From: Psococerastis gibbosa
Lineage: Eukaryota > Arthropoda > Insecta > Psocodea > Psocidae
NCBI GenBank assembly: GCA_963971405.1
Contig: OZ020488.1
Span: forward strand, 31,763,089 to 31,827,088
Direction of reading: 5' to 3'
DNA: 64,000 nt
Shown here: positions 33,693 to 41,399 of the stretch, piece after piece
Layout: every line of letters starts with the position of its first letter
How positions within the stretch are numbered: the stretch's first letter is position 1
Program-made: the position numbers and the translations under genes
Notes under the pieces: model-generated
What the model was told of the DNA's origin: nothing
What the model saw: only the letters and a program-made list of their open reading frames with translations
The model's database searches: none

Positions 33693-34907
33693 CTACTGTA
33701 GTTGATGTACAATACCTGTTAAAGGTACATATTCATATAAGCAGTCACTAATGAGTAGACAGTAGGCACTCATTTTATCAGGGAAATTAGTTTGACAGTG
33801 AATTTCCAAACGTATATCAACACCACTAGTTTTCATGAGCTCATTCTGTCGTGAGCAATCGATAACCCAAATGGGGTATGATTTTAGAAATTCACTACGG
33901 GAAACGTTTGGAGTTGCTTCATCCTGCATGTAGTAGTGTTTCCGGAAATTGAGAAAATTTTCATATAATACAGCAACAGTATTTTTGCTGAAGTTCGCCT
34001 GTAGCGGATGGTATGGATAGCATTCTGAGCCGAGGAATAGTTGTATTTGTCGTATAGCGCATTGATCAAAAACACTAGCATCTTCCTTAACATCATCTGT
34101 GCGTGCTGCTTGGAAGCCAATAATAGCAAACCGTGGTTTTTCACTTGAAGAAATCATTCGCACAGGCCAATTAATTGATGATGTTGATGAGGGAATGTTG
34201 GGATATTCATACAGTTGCCATGTTCGGAAGCCAATCGGCAACCGAATATTTTCCCTTAGTACACTCAACAATTCAAGGCGCTGACTATCACTCACACTTA
34301 CGAAAGGTATTTCCCACATCACAGTAGTCAGTTTCAATGTCAAGTCTTTAGTGTTTGAAATATCCCGCATGGCATTCGTATTGCTGCGTGATCGTACTAA
34401 GACAAGCTCTTGTTTAACGTTGAGTAGAACTCGTCGGAAATCCTCGCAAAATCCAAACAACATTTTCAATGGCAAACAGAAATTAAAGTTCCTCTCAGTT
34501 TTATTTGTATCTGTATAAAATGAGTTGTTTGTAAGACGTTGTGCATCTTGAGCGGTGAATGATACTAACCCTTTAAGCTGAGTGGTAATACCAGGATTTC
34601 GCACATGATCAATAGTTATTCCATTGAGTTCATAGCGTATTTCAGAGAATAAGTGTGCCATAGCATTAGCACTAAGCCCATCATCATCCTCATAAGCAAT
34701 TGTTTTCACACCTTTTTCTAACACACCTTCAATATACAGTCGGCTTTCACATGGTAGAGTAAGTATATCTTGTTGATGGATTGGTATGCGAATTTCATCA
34801 TTATTATTTAGACTGCTTGATGAATAGGGTGCAATCTTATGGTATTCATAACGTGTTAAACTTTCATCCACGAGAATGGACTCCTTCACGTTTAGCATTG
34901 ATGTCAT
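33693..34907 (-). CDS. Major capsid protein candidate (double jelly-roll, Polinton type)
   Basis: This 404-aa protein has the N-terminal pattern of arthropod Polinton capsid proteins: YHKIAPYSSSSLNNND-IRIPI, ESRLYIEG, then AMAHLFSEIRYELNGITID and LKGLVSF. It closes with EIHCQTNFPD, AYCLLISD and YEYVPLTGIV, like the last strands of that family. It would form the hexon-like shell. It is rather short for a double jelly-roll protein. The assignment rests on recalled family motifs and on position next to the penton-like gene. Its ATG lies 44 bp inside the small upstream ORF on the same strand. It is last in a five-gene minus-strand cluster. Confidence 0.75.
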   Translation of the reverse strand: MTSMLNVKESILVDESLTRYEYHKIAPYSSSSLNNNDEIRIPIHQQDILTLPCESRLYIEGVLEKGVKTIAYEDDDGLSANAMAHLFSEIRYELNGITIDHVRNPGITTQLKGLVSFTAQDAQRLTNNSFYTDTNKTERNFNFCLPLKMLFGFCEDFRRVLLNVKQELVLVRSRSNTNAMRDISNTKDLTLKLTTVMWEIPFVSVSDSQRLELLSVLRENIRLPIGFRTWQLYEYPNIPSSTSSINWPVRMISSSEKPRFAIIGFQAARTDDVKEDASVFDQCAIRQIQLFLGSECYPYHPLQANFSKNTVAVLYENFLNFRKHYYMQDEATPNVSRSEFLKSYPIWVIDCSRQNELMKTSGVDIRLEIHCQTNFPDKMSAYCLLISDCLYEYVPLTGIVHQLQ

Positions 34908-35037
34908 CGTGGATTTTAAAACCTATTGATTGTAAATATCGTCTGTTCTCATTAGTGAGCTTAACACAGCGTACTTGTGTGGAAGCTCGAGTTGGAATGT
35001 TGTATGGTGTATACCGCTGTGAAATATATACTCTCAT
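34864..35037 (-). CDS. Small 57-aa protein overlapping two capsid genes
   Basis: The frame starts at an ATG whose bases overlap the stop of the penton-like gene as ATGA (35034-35037). It ends inside the start of the major capsid gene, a 44-bp overlap in another frame. The product is basic and contains VRCVKLTNENRRYLQSIGF, a phrase that resembles a short conserved peptide I associate with arthropod Polintons. The tight coupling at both ends argues that it is a real gene. The function is unknown, and it may be a small virion or scaffold component. Confidence 0.55.
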   Translation of the reverse strand: MRVYISQRYTPYNIPTRASTQVRCVKLTNENRRYLQSIGFKIHDDINAKREGVHSRG

Positions 35038-35729
35038 GATTGTTTACGTAAATGAAGACGTAAAGTAATAGTTTCCCCTCGGAAATCGACCGTGTTGTTG
35101 TCTTGATCGACAATGTCTAATGTTAGACTTGTAAGTATATTTGTATTTATAGCATGGTAGACGATTGTATGTGGTGCTTCAACAATCCGATAACCAGGTG
35201 GTACATTAGGATAAAATTCATGAACAGCATGTGATGGTCTACCATTCAAATATGATCCTCTTGTAATATTACAATTAATTCGAATTGCATTGACTTTAGA
35301 TATTTTAATGCTATCTGTTGATTTATATATTCCACTTGTGAGAAATGTCACCCCATCATAACCAAAGCCTAGCAGGTATCCTAGTTCTTCATTTACTTCA
35401 ATCGTGAAGCCATCAAGTATTATCCAAACTACGGAATGCATGGTGTTCCGATTCGCGCTTATCGATACGATTTCAGTACCCCACTCTTCATTTATATATT
35501 TAGCTATGTCTGATAATTCGTAAGATCCTATTGGTAATTCAATTATTGTAGCCTCCAGAGGTTTTGAATCGTTTATAATTTTAATCACACCCTTTGAGAG
35601 ATTAGGTATTGAATTATATGTTTCAAGGTCAAGCAAGCCGATTTCCCATACACCTTCAAGTATAATTGGAGGGAAGTAATTGCTACCTAGGAATGACTTG
35701 TTACCACTTAGTGTCAATGTTAGCGACAT
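35034..35729 (-). CDS. Minor capsid (penton-like, single jelly-roll) protein
   Basis: The 231-aa product begins MSLTLTLSGNKS at the ATG at 35729. The frame is open five codons further up, but only with a TTG. It is rich in beta-strand text and ends VDQDNNTVDFRGETITLRL, the characteristic C-terminus of the Polinton penton-like protein. DDFTIEVNEELGYLLGF-type text in the middle also fits that family. It would form the fivefold vertices. It lies 29 bp from the protease gene and shares an ATGA overlap with the small ORF downstream. Confidence 0.8.
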   Translation of the reverse strand: MSLTLTLSGNKSFLGSNYFPPIILEGVWEIGLLDLETYNSIPNLSKGVIKIINDSKPLEATIIELPIGSYELSDIAKYINEEWGTEIVSISANRNTMHSVVWIILDGFTIEVNEELGYLLGFGYDGVTFLTSGIYKSTDSIKISKVNAIRINCNITRGSYLNGRPSHAVHEFYPNVPPGYRIVEAPHTIVYHAINTNILTSLTLDIVDQDNNTVDFRGETITLRLHLRKQS

Positions 35730-35757
35730 AATATAATAAATCAAACATATGCATAGC

Positions 35758-36138
35758 TTATATAACTTTTAATATCATGGAAAATGGATCTTTCATGTAG
35801 AGAAATTTTAGGCATAACTGCCCACAATTTGATGTTGAATAGGTTTGATATGATTGATAGTTGTAGTATATTGCACAGTTGTGAAAATATTGTTTCAATT
35901 CTAAAGGTGGTTTCAAGTCTCCAAAGCTATCGAAGTATATAACTTGGTTTCTAATCTTGCGGTAAGCAACCCAATGTGTGCCGGGTCCCATAGCATCATC
36001 TAAATTAATTATTCCAGCTTCATAATGTTGCCATGGTATGTGAGGTAGTGCATTTCGCATGAACACACCACGAAAATGAGGAACATTAGCGGCGAATTTT
36101 ATAAGTTCCACATTAGTCAGTGGACGGTTCCGAGGCAT
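35758..36138 (-). CDS. PRO: Adenain-like cysteine protease
   Basis: This 126-aa protein has the adenovirus-protease catalytic layout: His55 in GTHWVAY, Asp70 in YFDSFG, Gln98 and Cys105 in NCGQLC. The seven-residue spacing between Gln and Cys is the same as in adenain. The family matures capsid precursor proteins during assembly. It is shorter than adenovirus proteases, as Polinton members are. The ATG is at 36138, five bp after the end of the PLA2-like gene, so the two are probably co-transcribed. Confidence 0.9.
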   Translation of the reverse strand: MPRNRPLTNVELIKFAANVPHFRGVFMRNALPHIPWQHYEAGIINLDDAMGPGTHWVAYRKIRNQVIYFDSFGDLKPPLELKQYFHNCAIYYNYQSYQTYSTSNCGQLCLKFLYMKDPFSMILKVI

Positions 36139-36143
36139 GCAAC

Positions 36144-36863
36144 TTAGTTTTTTGAATAAGGATGTAAGTAGAGTCCACTCCCATTCTTGTATGGTGCTAA
36201 ATATAAGCCTTTTCCAATGGCTATAGATTCCATAGTTTGATTATGACGTTTCATTTCTTCATACTTTTTCTGTGCACTATGGGCTTTATTAGCAGCCGAT
36301 GCAATTCCTGCAGCACCACCAGAGAGAGCACCTAGGGCAGAAAGCCCCGCAAATATCGGGATAAGTGGTAATATACCACCTGTCTTGGCAATAGGTATGA
36401 TTCGAGGAGGTTTCCTTTTATCTCCCTTTAAATTTTTCACAGATTTATATGCGATCTTGATTGCATCCGCCACAGTGGGTGGTTTTGTAAGCTTTATCGC
36501 TTTCTTAGCTGAAGTCAATAGTGATCTGAAAGACACTTTCCGCTTCAACCCAAATCCCAGCTTTCGTTTAACTTTCATTGCAGCTGCTACACCTAAAGCA
36601 ACGATTTTTTCCCCTACAGACGAATCTTTTGCTTTTACACGTTGCCACGCTTGATCTGCCAAATTTTTATCAGCCACGTGTCGACTAGTTATATCTGATG
36701 ATTGTGAATAGGCTATATCATGTTCACGACAAGCTTGATCAAGTTTGTTTCTCCCTCGATCTCCACGAAGTAATCGTTTTTCTAACTTAGTGCCTGGTCC
36801 GCAAAATTGATAGCCGGGGATATGTGCTTCAATTGGTAACTTATTAATTATGTTGTTCAACAT
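36144..36863 (-). CDS. Virion protein with phospholipase A2-like domain and pX/pVI-like membrane segment
   Basis: I take the ATG at 36863 (239 aa), because the frame upstream begins only with TTG. Residues 14-52 hold a calcium-loop-like GPGT (22-25) and an ACREHDIAY helix with the His48-Asp49 dyad. This is the arrangement of the PLA2 domain of parvovirus VP1. A basic middle follows. Residues 161-190 are a glycine/alanine-rich hydrophobic segment like adenovirus pX and pVI, and a C-terminal GKGLYLAPY repeat ends the protein. By analogy it would act on membranes during entry. It is divergent from the ATPase gene. Enzyme activity is an inference. Confidence 0.75.
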   Translation of the reverse strand: MLNNIINKLPIEAHIPGYQFCGPGTKLEKRLLRGDRGRNKLDQACREHDIAYSQSSDITSRHVADKNLADQAWQRVKAKDSSVGEKIVALGVAAAMKVKRKLGFGLKRKVSFRSLLTSAKKAIKLTKPPTVADAIKIAYKSVKNLKGDKRKPPRIIPIAKTGGILPLIPIFAGLSALGALSGGAAGIASAANKAHSAQKKYEEMKRHNQTMESIAIGKGLYLAPYKNGSGLYLHPYSKN

Positions 36864-36938
36864 AGGTATTCTCAAATGCGAATGAGTAAAATGTTTGTAT
36901 ATACAGTGGTATTTATAGCTTTTTTAATCACTCATATA
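36864..36938. promoter_or_regulatory. Divergent promoter between virion genes and ATPase
   Basis: Only about 75 bp separate the two outward-facing start codons. The interval is AT-rich, with GTATATACAG and TATTTATAG as possible TATA-like sequences. It would have to drive the five-gene minus cluster and the three-gene plus cluster. Confidence 0.4.
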
Positions 36939-37634
36939 ATGAAGCTTGTACCACAAAGACATAAGTTCAGTGTGATTCTAAGTCAAGAAGATGAAAATGT
37001 ACGGAGTAATAGAAAGAATGGGCCTTTACTTCCTGCATCGATTCGTGGTACAATCTGCGGTCCATCAGGTTGTGGTAAAACAAGCCTACTATGCAGCATG
37101 ATATATCATCCGTTTGGTCTACGATTTGAAAATGTGTACTTATTCTGCAAGACATTGTTTCAACATAAATACCAGCAGCTTGAGAAAAATATCAATTCTA
37201 TTCGTGGGATGACTTTTACAGGGTCAGGCGATTCAGTTACACCACTCTCTGACATCAAACCTAACTCTGTGCTAATATTCGATGATGTTTCATGTGAATC
37301 TCAAGGGGAAATTCGAAATGTCTACTCTATGGGTCGTCATAAAGGGGTTGATTGCTTCTATCTCACTCAGACCTATACCTCCATTCCGAAACATTTGCTG
37401 CGAGATAATTTGAATTTTATCGTATTATTCAAACAGGATTTGCTTAATATAAAGAATGTGTATAGAGACCATGTTGTGGGAGATATGAATTTAGCGACAT
37501 TCATGAAACTCTGTGCGGAAGCATGGAAAGAGTCACATACATTCCTAGTTATTGCAAAAGATTTTGGATTAAATGATGGACGATATCGGCAGGGATTCGA
37601 TCACTATTTCAAAGATATAAATAACTCTGCTTAA
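36939..37634 (+). CDS. ATP: FtsK/HerA-type (A32-like) genome packaging ATPase
   Basis: The protein pumps DNA into the capsid in related viruses. I choose the ATG at 36939 (231 aa, MKLVPQRHKFS), because members of this family begin close to such a segment. The open frame extends to an ATG at 36876 but adds only a hydrophobic stretch across the divergent promoter. Walker A GPSGCGKTS is at 41-50 and Walker B VLIFDDV at 111-117. The sensor-like text YFLTQTYTSIP-type sequence follows. The gene leads a plus-strand cluster with the conserved protein and integrase. Confidence 0.88.
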   Translation: MKLVPQRHKFSVILSQEDENVRSNRKNGPLLPASIRGTICGPSGCGKTSLLCSMIYHPFGLRFENVYLFCKTLFQHKYQQLEKNINSIRGMTFTGSGDSVTPLSDIKPNSVLIFDDVSCESQGEIRNVYSMGRHKGVDCFYLTQTYTSIPKHLLRDNLNFIVLFKQDLLNIKNVYRDHVVGDMNLATFMKLCAEAWKESHTFLVIAKDFGLNDGRYRQGFDHYFKDINNSA

Positions 37635-37681
37635 CACGTAACTCATCATTATTCATTCGATTATAACACGGTGTAGTAGAT

Positions 37682-38383
37682 ATGGATACCAAAGTTATCA
37701 AGAATATTATCAACATACGCAAAGCTCTGCAACAAAAGTACCTTAATCTTAAACGTGATCTACACAATGAGGCTTCTCAGCAAGAGCGGAAGTTAAAACC
37801 TGTCTTGAAACCTCTACAAGAATTAATTGAGCTGAACAAACAAACAGCGATAGCAAGAGCAATTCATAAACCTGGAGTTAGCAAATATTTAGACTTATTA
37901 ATGCCTAATCAATATAATAGGAAAACCATTGATACATACTATGGAGTAACACGAAGTAATGAAGGTGTATTTATGCTGGGTTCATACCCTGTACATTTTA
38001 ATGCTGATGATGATTCGATCACAATCGAAGATAAAACATGGCAAGGCACATTGGGTTTGTATCAATTATTAACATTGAACAAACCTGAAAACTATACTTT
38101 GGAAGATTTACAAGCCTATAAAGATATATTGGAAAGAACTGGAGCTCATTTAACCACTAGTGGTCGTCTTAGGAGCAGTCAACGTTATAAATATAAAAAT
38201 ATTGTTAAACCGCTTTTTGGAATAAAATCTGGTGGTGAATATCAATATTGGAATGATCCAAATGAATTAGTTGAACGATTACGCTTACTTAATGCATCAC
38301 ATGCCGCAGGACATACAAGCCATCAAAACGAAATCATTAATATTATCAACGAATTGCGAGAAGCAAATATTATTATTCAATGA
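37682..38383 (+). CDS. Conserved Polinton protein (DUF8207-like)
   Basis: The 233-aa product has a charged, probably coiled N-terminus (1-60). A conserved core follows: YYGVTRSNEGVFMLGSYPV, then WQGTLGLYQLLTLNKPENYT and AYKDILERTGAH. The C-terminus, GHTSHQNEIINIINELRE, is typical of the family. The family is found in Polintons of many animals, usually next to the integrase, and its role is unknown. Its stop overlaps the integrase start (ATGA at 38380-38383), so the two are probably expressed from one transcript. Confidence 0.75.
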   Translation: MDTKVIKNIINIRKALQQKYLNLKRDLHNEASQQERKLKPVLKPLQELIELNKQTAIARAIHKPGVSKYLDLLMPNQYNRKTIDTYYGVTRSNEGVFMLGSYPVHFNADDDSITIEDKTWQGTLGLYQLLTLNKPENYTLEDLQAYKDILERTGAHLTTSGRLRSSQRYKYKNIVKPLFGIKSGGEYQYWNDPNELVERLRLLNASHAAGHTSHQNEIINIINELREANIIIQ

Positions 38384-39294
38384 AACAAGCTTTGGTTGAT
38401 GAAATTCATCGACCTGCTCGACGGAATTATCCCCGACGCCATGTGACTGTTAAAGGAATGCATGATTTATGGCAAGCAGATCTGGTGGAAATGATTCCAT
38501 ATTCAAGGATTAATAAAGGATATAAATATATTCTAACAGTGATAAATGCATTCACAAAGTTCGGCTATGCAGAAGCAGTTAAAACTAAATCTATGAAGGA
38601 TGTAACTGAAGCTTTTGTAAAAATTCTCGATAGAGCTCCTCAAGCTCCTGCCCACCTTCAGACAGATATGGGACTGGAATTTTTCAATATACAAATGAAA
38701 TGTATTCTAAAACAATATAACATTAATCATTATGCTACTTATTCTACACTGAAAGCTTCAATTATTGAACGTTGGAATCGCACTCTGAAAAATCGAATGT
38801 GGAAGGAATTCAGCTTGCAGGGTGGTTATAAGTGGTTACATTTAGTACCTCGCTTAGTGCAACAATACAACACTACGAAGCATAGGACCATTAAGATGTG
38901 TCCTGCCGATGTGGGAGAAGAACATGAAGCAAAATTATTATCTATGTATAGAGCTGTTGATGAGAAAGGTAGTACCAAACAGAAATTTCGAGAGGGTGAT
39001 CCCGTCAGAATCAGCAAGCAGAAAGCCTTATTTGAGAAGGGTTACCAACCGAACTGGTCTACAGAAGTATTTCGTGTGCGTCTTGTACAACCTACTCGAC
39101 CTACTACCTATCTCCTTGAGGCTATGGATGGTGAACCTATATTAGGGTCGTGGTATATGGAAGAGTTGCAGAAAACCAAGCACACAGATGTATATTTGGT
39201 GGAGAAAGTGTTGAAAAAGTCTAAGGATAAATTGTATGTGAAGTGGCTTGGTTTCCCGAAACCTACATGGATTAATAAAACGGAAATTTTATAA
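38380..39294 (+). CDS. INT: Retrovirus-type DDE integrase with C-terminal chromodomain
   Basis: The enzyme inserts the linear element into chromosomes, producing the 6-bp duplication seen here. The 304-aa protein has the rve core with D34 (QADLVE), D96 (QTDMGLEF) and E130 (IIERWNRTLK). A C-terminal chromodomain-like module, VYLVEKVLKKSKDKLYVKW followed by GFPKPTW, occupies about 268-300. No N-terminal HHCC zinc motif is seen. Chromodomains can direct integration to marked chromatin in other elements. The frame is intact. The gene runs tail-to-tail with the next minus gene across 13 bp, with AATAAA inside its last codons (39274-39279). Confidence 0.93.
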   Translation: MKQALVDEIHRPARRNYPRRHVTVKGMHDLWQADLVEMIPYSRINKGYKYILTVINAFTKFGYAEAVKTKSMKDVTEAFVKILDRAPQAPAHLQTDMGLEFFNIQMKCILKQYNINHYATYSTLKASIIERWNRTLKNRMWKEFSLQGGYKWLHLVPRLVQQYNTTKHRTIKMCPADVGEEHEAKLLSMYRAVDEKGSTKQKFREGDPVRISKQKALFEKGYQPNWSTEVFRVRLVQPTRPTTYLLEAMDGEPILGSWYMEELQKTKHTDVYLVEKVLKKSKDKLYVKWLGFPKPTWINKTEIL

Positions 39295-39307
39295 ACATAA
39301 CTTTATT

Positions 39308-39799
39308 TTAATCAACATCATCATCAATTAAACAATTGACATCTTGAAACCATTTCTGTAGTTTCCTCAAATTGATCATTGCACAGTTTCCTGTATGAAT
39401 ACATTTCTTAGCTTCTAGATGAGGTAACTTCTCAAAACTCCTCAGAAGCACAGAGTCCAAGTCATACACAACACATTCTAGTATTCCTGCAAGCCAAACT
39501 TGTTTCTCCTTTCCTTTAGTAGCAATTCTAACATATTGGTTAGCAAACTCTAGTAAAATATTCTTTAAATGAATGTAGTCCACGTTCCCCTCTTCCCAAC
39601 GAAGCTTATGGAGATTATTTGTGCACCATGTGTTGTTGCTTTTTACTTGATTTGTAAGATTGGTGAATGGAAAGGGTGGACGGAAAAACCAATGTTCATA
39701 CTGGTTCTTGCATGCAGGGCCCATAGCCAATTCTTTGATGATGAAATTATTTTCATTATCTTTGAAACCTTGAAACTCAATTATCCCCAGCGGTTCCAT
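39308..39799 (-). CDS. Unknown Polinton-associated protein A
   Basis: I prefer the ATG at 39799 (163 aa, MEPLGIIEFQGF), which limits the overlap with the upstream gene to 23 bp. The frame also allows an ATG at 39880. Notable text is FQGFKDNENNFIIKELAM, HWFFRPPFPF, NNLHKLRWEEGNVDY, a KGKEKQVWL block and a C-terminal CIHTGNCAMINLRKLQKW with ordered Cys, His and Asn. I recall this pattern from uncharacterised arthropod proteins but cannot name a domain. A degenerate RNase H-like fold is a weak possibility. An AATAAA poly(A) signal on the minus strand lies directly after the stop (39302-39307). Confidence 0.6.
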   Translation of the reverse strand: MEPLGIIEFQGFKDNENNFIIKELAMGPACKNQYEHWFFRPPFPFTNLTNQVKSNNTWCTNNLHKLRWEEGNVDYIHLKNILLEFANQYVRIATKGKEKQVWLAGILECVVYDLDSVLLRSFEKLPHLEAKKCIHTGNCAMINLRKLQKWFQDVNCLIDDDVD

Positions 39800-40472
39800 C
39801 GTGTTCAACAGTCTGATTGATAATGACTTTAGCTCGCTCCAACCAGCGCTTAAGTATCTCATAGCACAACTCATTTTCATAGATGGTTATAATTTCTAAA
39901 TACATACGATTTGATTGATTTTGATGCTTCTTCCACAATAGTTTACTGCGAACATCCTCGATAGTAGCTACTATTGGAGCTGGAGATTGGGCAAACTGTA
40001 AAAGAGCTTCCATTGAAACATCATCTGTTTCCAACTCTATAAATATCTCTTCCATAATATTTTTTAGATGGAAATTAGCCAACCTCTTCTTCTTTTCCAA
40101 CTCATGGCAAACAATATGAAGAATTGCTTTCAACGCTTGTATGTTCTCAATATTTATTTTAGATAGTTTAATATGTGATGATGAGGACTTCATTTCCAAT
40201 TCATTATCATTCGTTAACATCATCGTCAGGTTTGATTTGATGAAATTAGGAGTCCATATCATATTTCCACACATTGTTTTCTTATGTAGATATAAACGAA
40301 AGGATTGTAATGTTGCACACCATGACTGCCATTCGATCATATTGAATATAATTTCATGATCCTTATCACCAACTATGATGTATACTTCGAATGCTGATGC
40401 TTTGAATTGCAAACCAACAATAATGCTTAGTCCATCACGAAGTGGATAATATGTGGTCAAGACACCCTTCAT
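39777..40472 (-). CDS. Unknown Polinton-associated protein B
   Basis: The ATG at 40472 gives 231 aa. The longer frame to 40484 begins with TTG. The N-terminus is beta-rich (MKGVLTTYYPLRDGLSIIVG, FEVYIIVGDKDHEIIFNMIEW) and the C-terminal half is helical and charged. No catalytic motif is recognised. It overlaps protein A by 23 bp, so the two form a pair. Its upstream region (40473-40790) faces away from the OB-like gene. Confidence 0.55.
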   Translation of the reverse strand: MKGVLTTYYPLRDGLSIIVGLQFKASAFEVYIIVGDKDHEIIFNMIEWQSWCATLQSFRLYLHKKTMCGNMIWTPNFIKSNLTMMLTNDNELEMKSSSSHIKLSKINIENIQALKAILHIVCHELEKKKRLANFHLKNIMEEIFIELETDDVSMEALLQFAQSPAPIVATIEDVRSKLLWKKHQNQSNRMYLEIITIYENELCYEILKRWLERAKVIINQTVEHDGTAGDN

Positions 40473-40790
40473 TTTCAATTGCAACTGATGCTATTTCACA
40501 CATGTTACATATACAACCCGGTTAATTATGGTCATTAAAGAGAGATAATGAGACACAATCGATTTAGAACTAGGTGGGGTACCATAAATGTAGTGCCTTA
40601 GGTACAGAAGGACAAATCAGTCATTTGATTTAAGGTTGTAAGCTGCCTATAATACACCGATGTGTATGAGAGATCAACATTAAGAAACGATTCCTACATT
40701 AACAAATATGGTGCAATGGAGAAATTACTTAACTATCCCCCTCCGGCTGTGGCCCTCACAACATGATTTTACCTGATATACACCCTCATC

Positions 40791-40875
40791 TCAGTTGAGG
40801 GGTTTAGTTGAGACCAAACCTTCATTCAAGTAATACTACGCCAACTTTACAAGTGAATTTGTGTAATCTTAGAAC
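40791..40875 (+). promoter_or_regulatory. 5' module of the OB-like gene shared with polB
   Basis: This is the second copy of the module at 29304-29382, with the same order of blocks (GTTGAGG, GAnACCAAACCTTC, CAAGTAATAC, TTTACAAG, AATTTGTGT) up to the start codon. A third, inverted copy is 29083-29160. The spacer 40473-40790 holds no other recognised feature apart from a CCCCCTCCGGCTGTG string. Confidence 0.6.
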
Positions 40876-41181
40876 ATGGCATCTCTATGTGATAAAGTTA
40901 ATGCCATCAACCAAGAAGCCGGGCCCACCATGTCAATGCGAAAACTGGTGATTGGAGCTAAGTACCAAATACTGAAAATAGTGCAGATAGACAAAACAGA
41001 ATATGGGCCAGCTGTGAAAGTGATACTGCGAGGACCGGAAAAAGAAGTTGTGGAGTGTTTTATACCTCAACTATACCTGTCAGCCTTTCAAGGAAGCAAA
41101 GTCACTCCAGGAGCTGAGATGTATCTCATCGTTCCAAGCCATAGGGGAAAAAATAGTGTCAACATACAGATCCTAGAATGA
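40876..41181 (+). CDS. Small OB-fold-like protein, possible ssDNA binder
   Basis: The 101-aa product begins MASLCDKVNAIN. Its core alternates hydrophobic strands: KLVIGAKYQILKIVQIDK, TEYGPAVKVILRGPE, then a strand ending ECFIPQLYLSAF. The Y.I..I...KT.YG..V.V.L pattern is typical of small OB-fold nucleic-acid-binding proteins. A single-stranded DNA-binding role in protein-primed replication is plausible but only inferred. It is the gene nearest the right terminal repeat. A relic of its start is present, inverted, next to the left repeat. The 218 bp after it hold no further gene. Confidence 0.6.
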   Translation: MASLCDKVNAINQEAGPTMSMRKLVIGAKYQILKIVQIDKTEYGPAVKVILRGPEKEVVECFIPQLYLSAFQGSKVTPGAEMYLIVPSHRGKNSVNIQILE

Positions 41182-41399
41182 AGATTTCATTATGTACTGA
41201 AGTATTATGTTAACTACACCAATAATATGAAATGTAAATATATGAATAATTTCTTTAAATATTTCTGTTTTTGTTTTATTAATTACATAACTAGTTTTAA
41301 GCTTATAATTAGATAATGATTATTAAAAACCAGTGGTTGAAAGAAACATACTATTGCTTCAATAATAATGGTGAAGGTGAAAGATTATCTTAATCATAG

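Noticed and set aside
36876..36938. Signal peptide or membrane anchor at the start of the packaging ATPase
   Set aside because: The hydrophobic extension crosses the short divergent promoter, and the family normally starts near the ATG at 36939.
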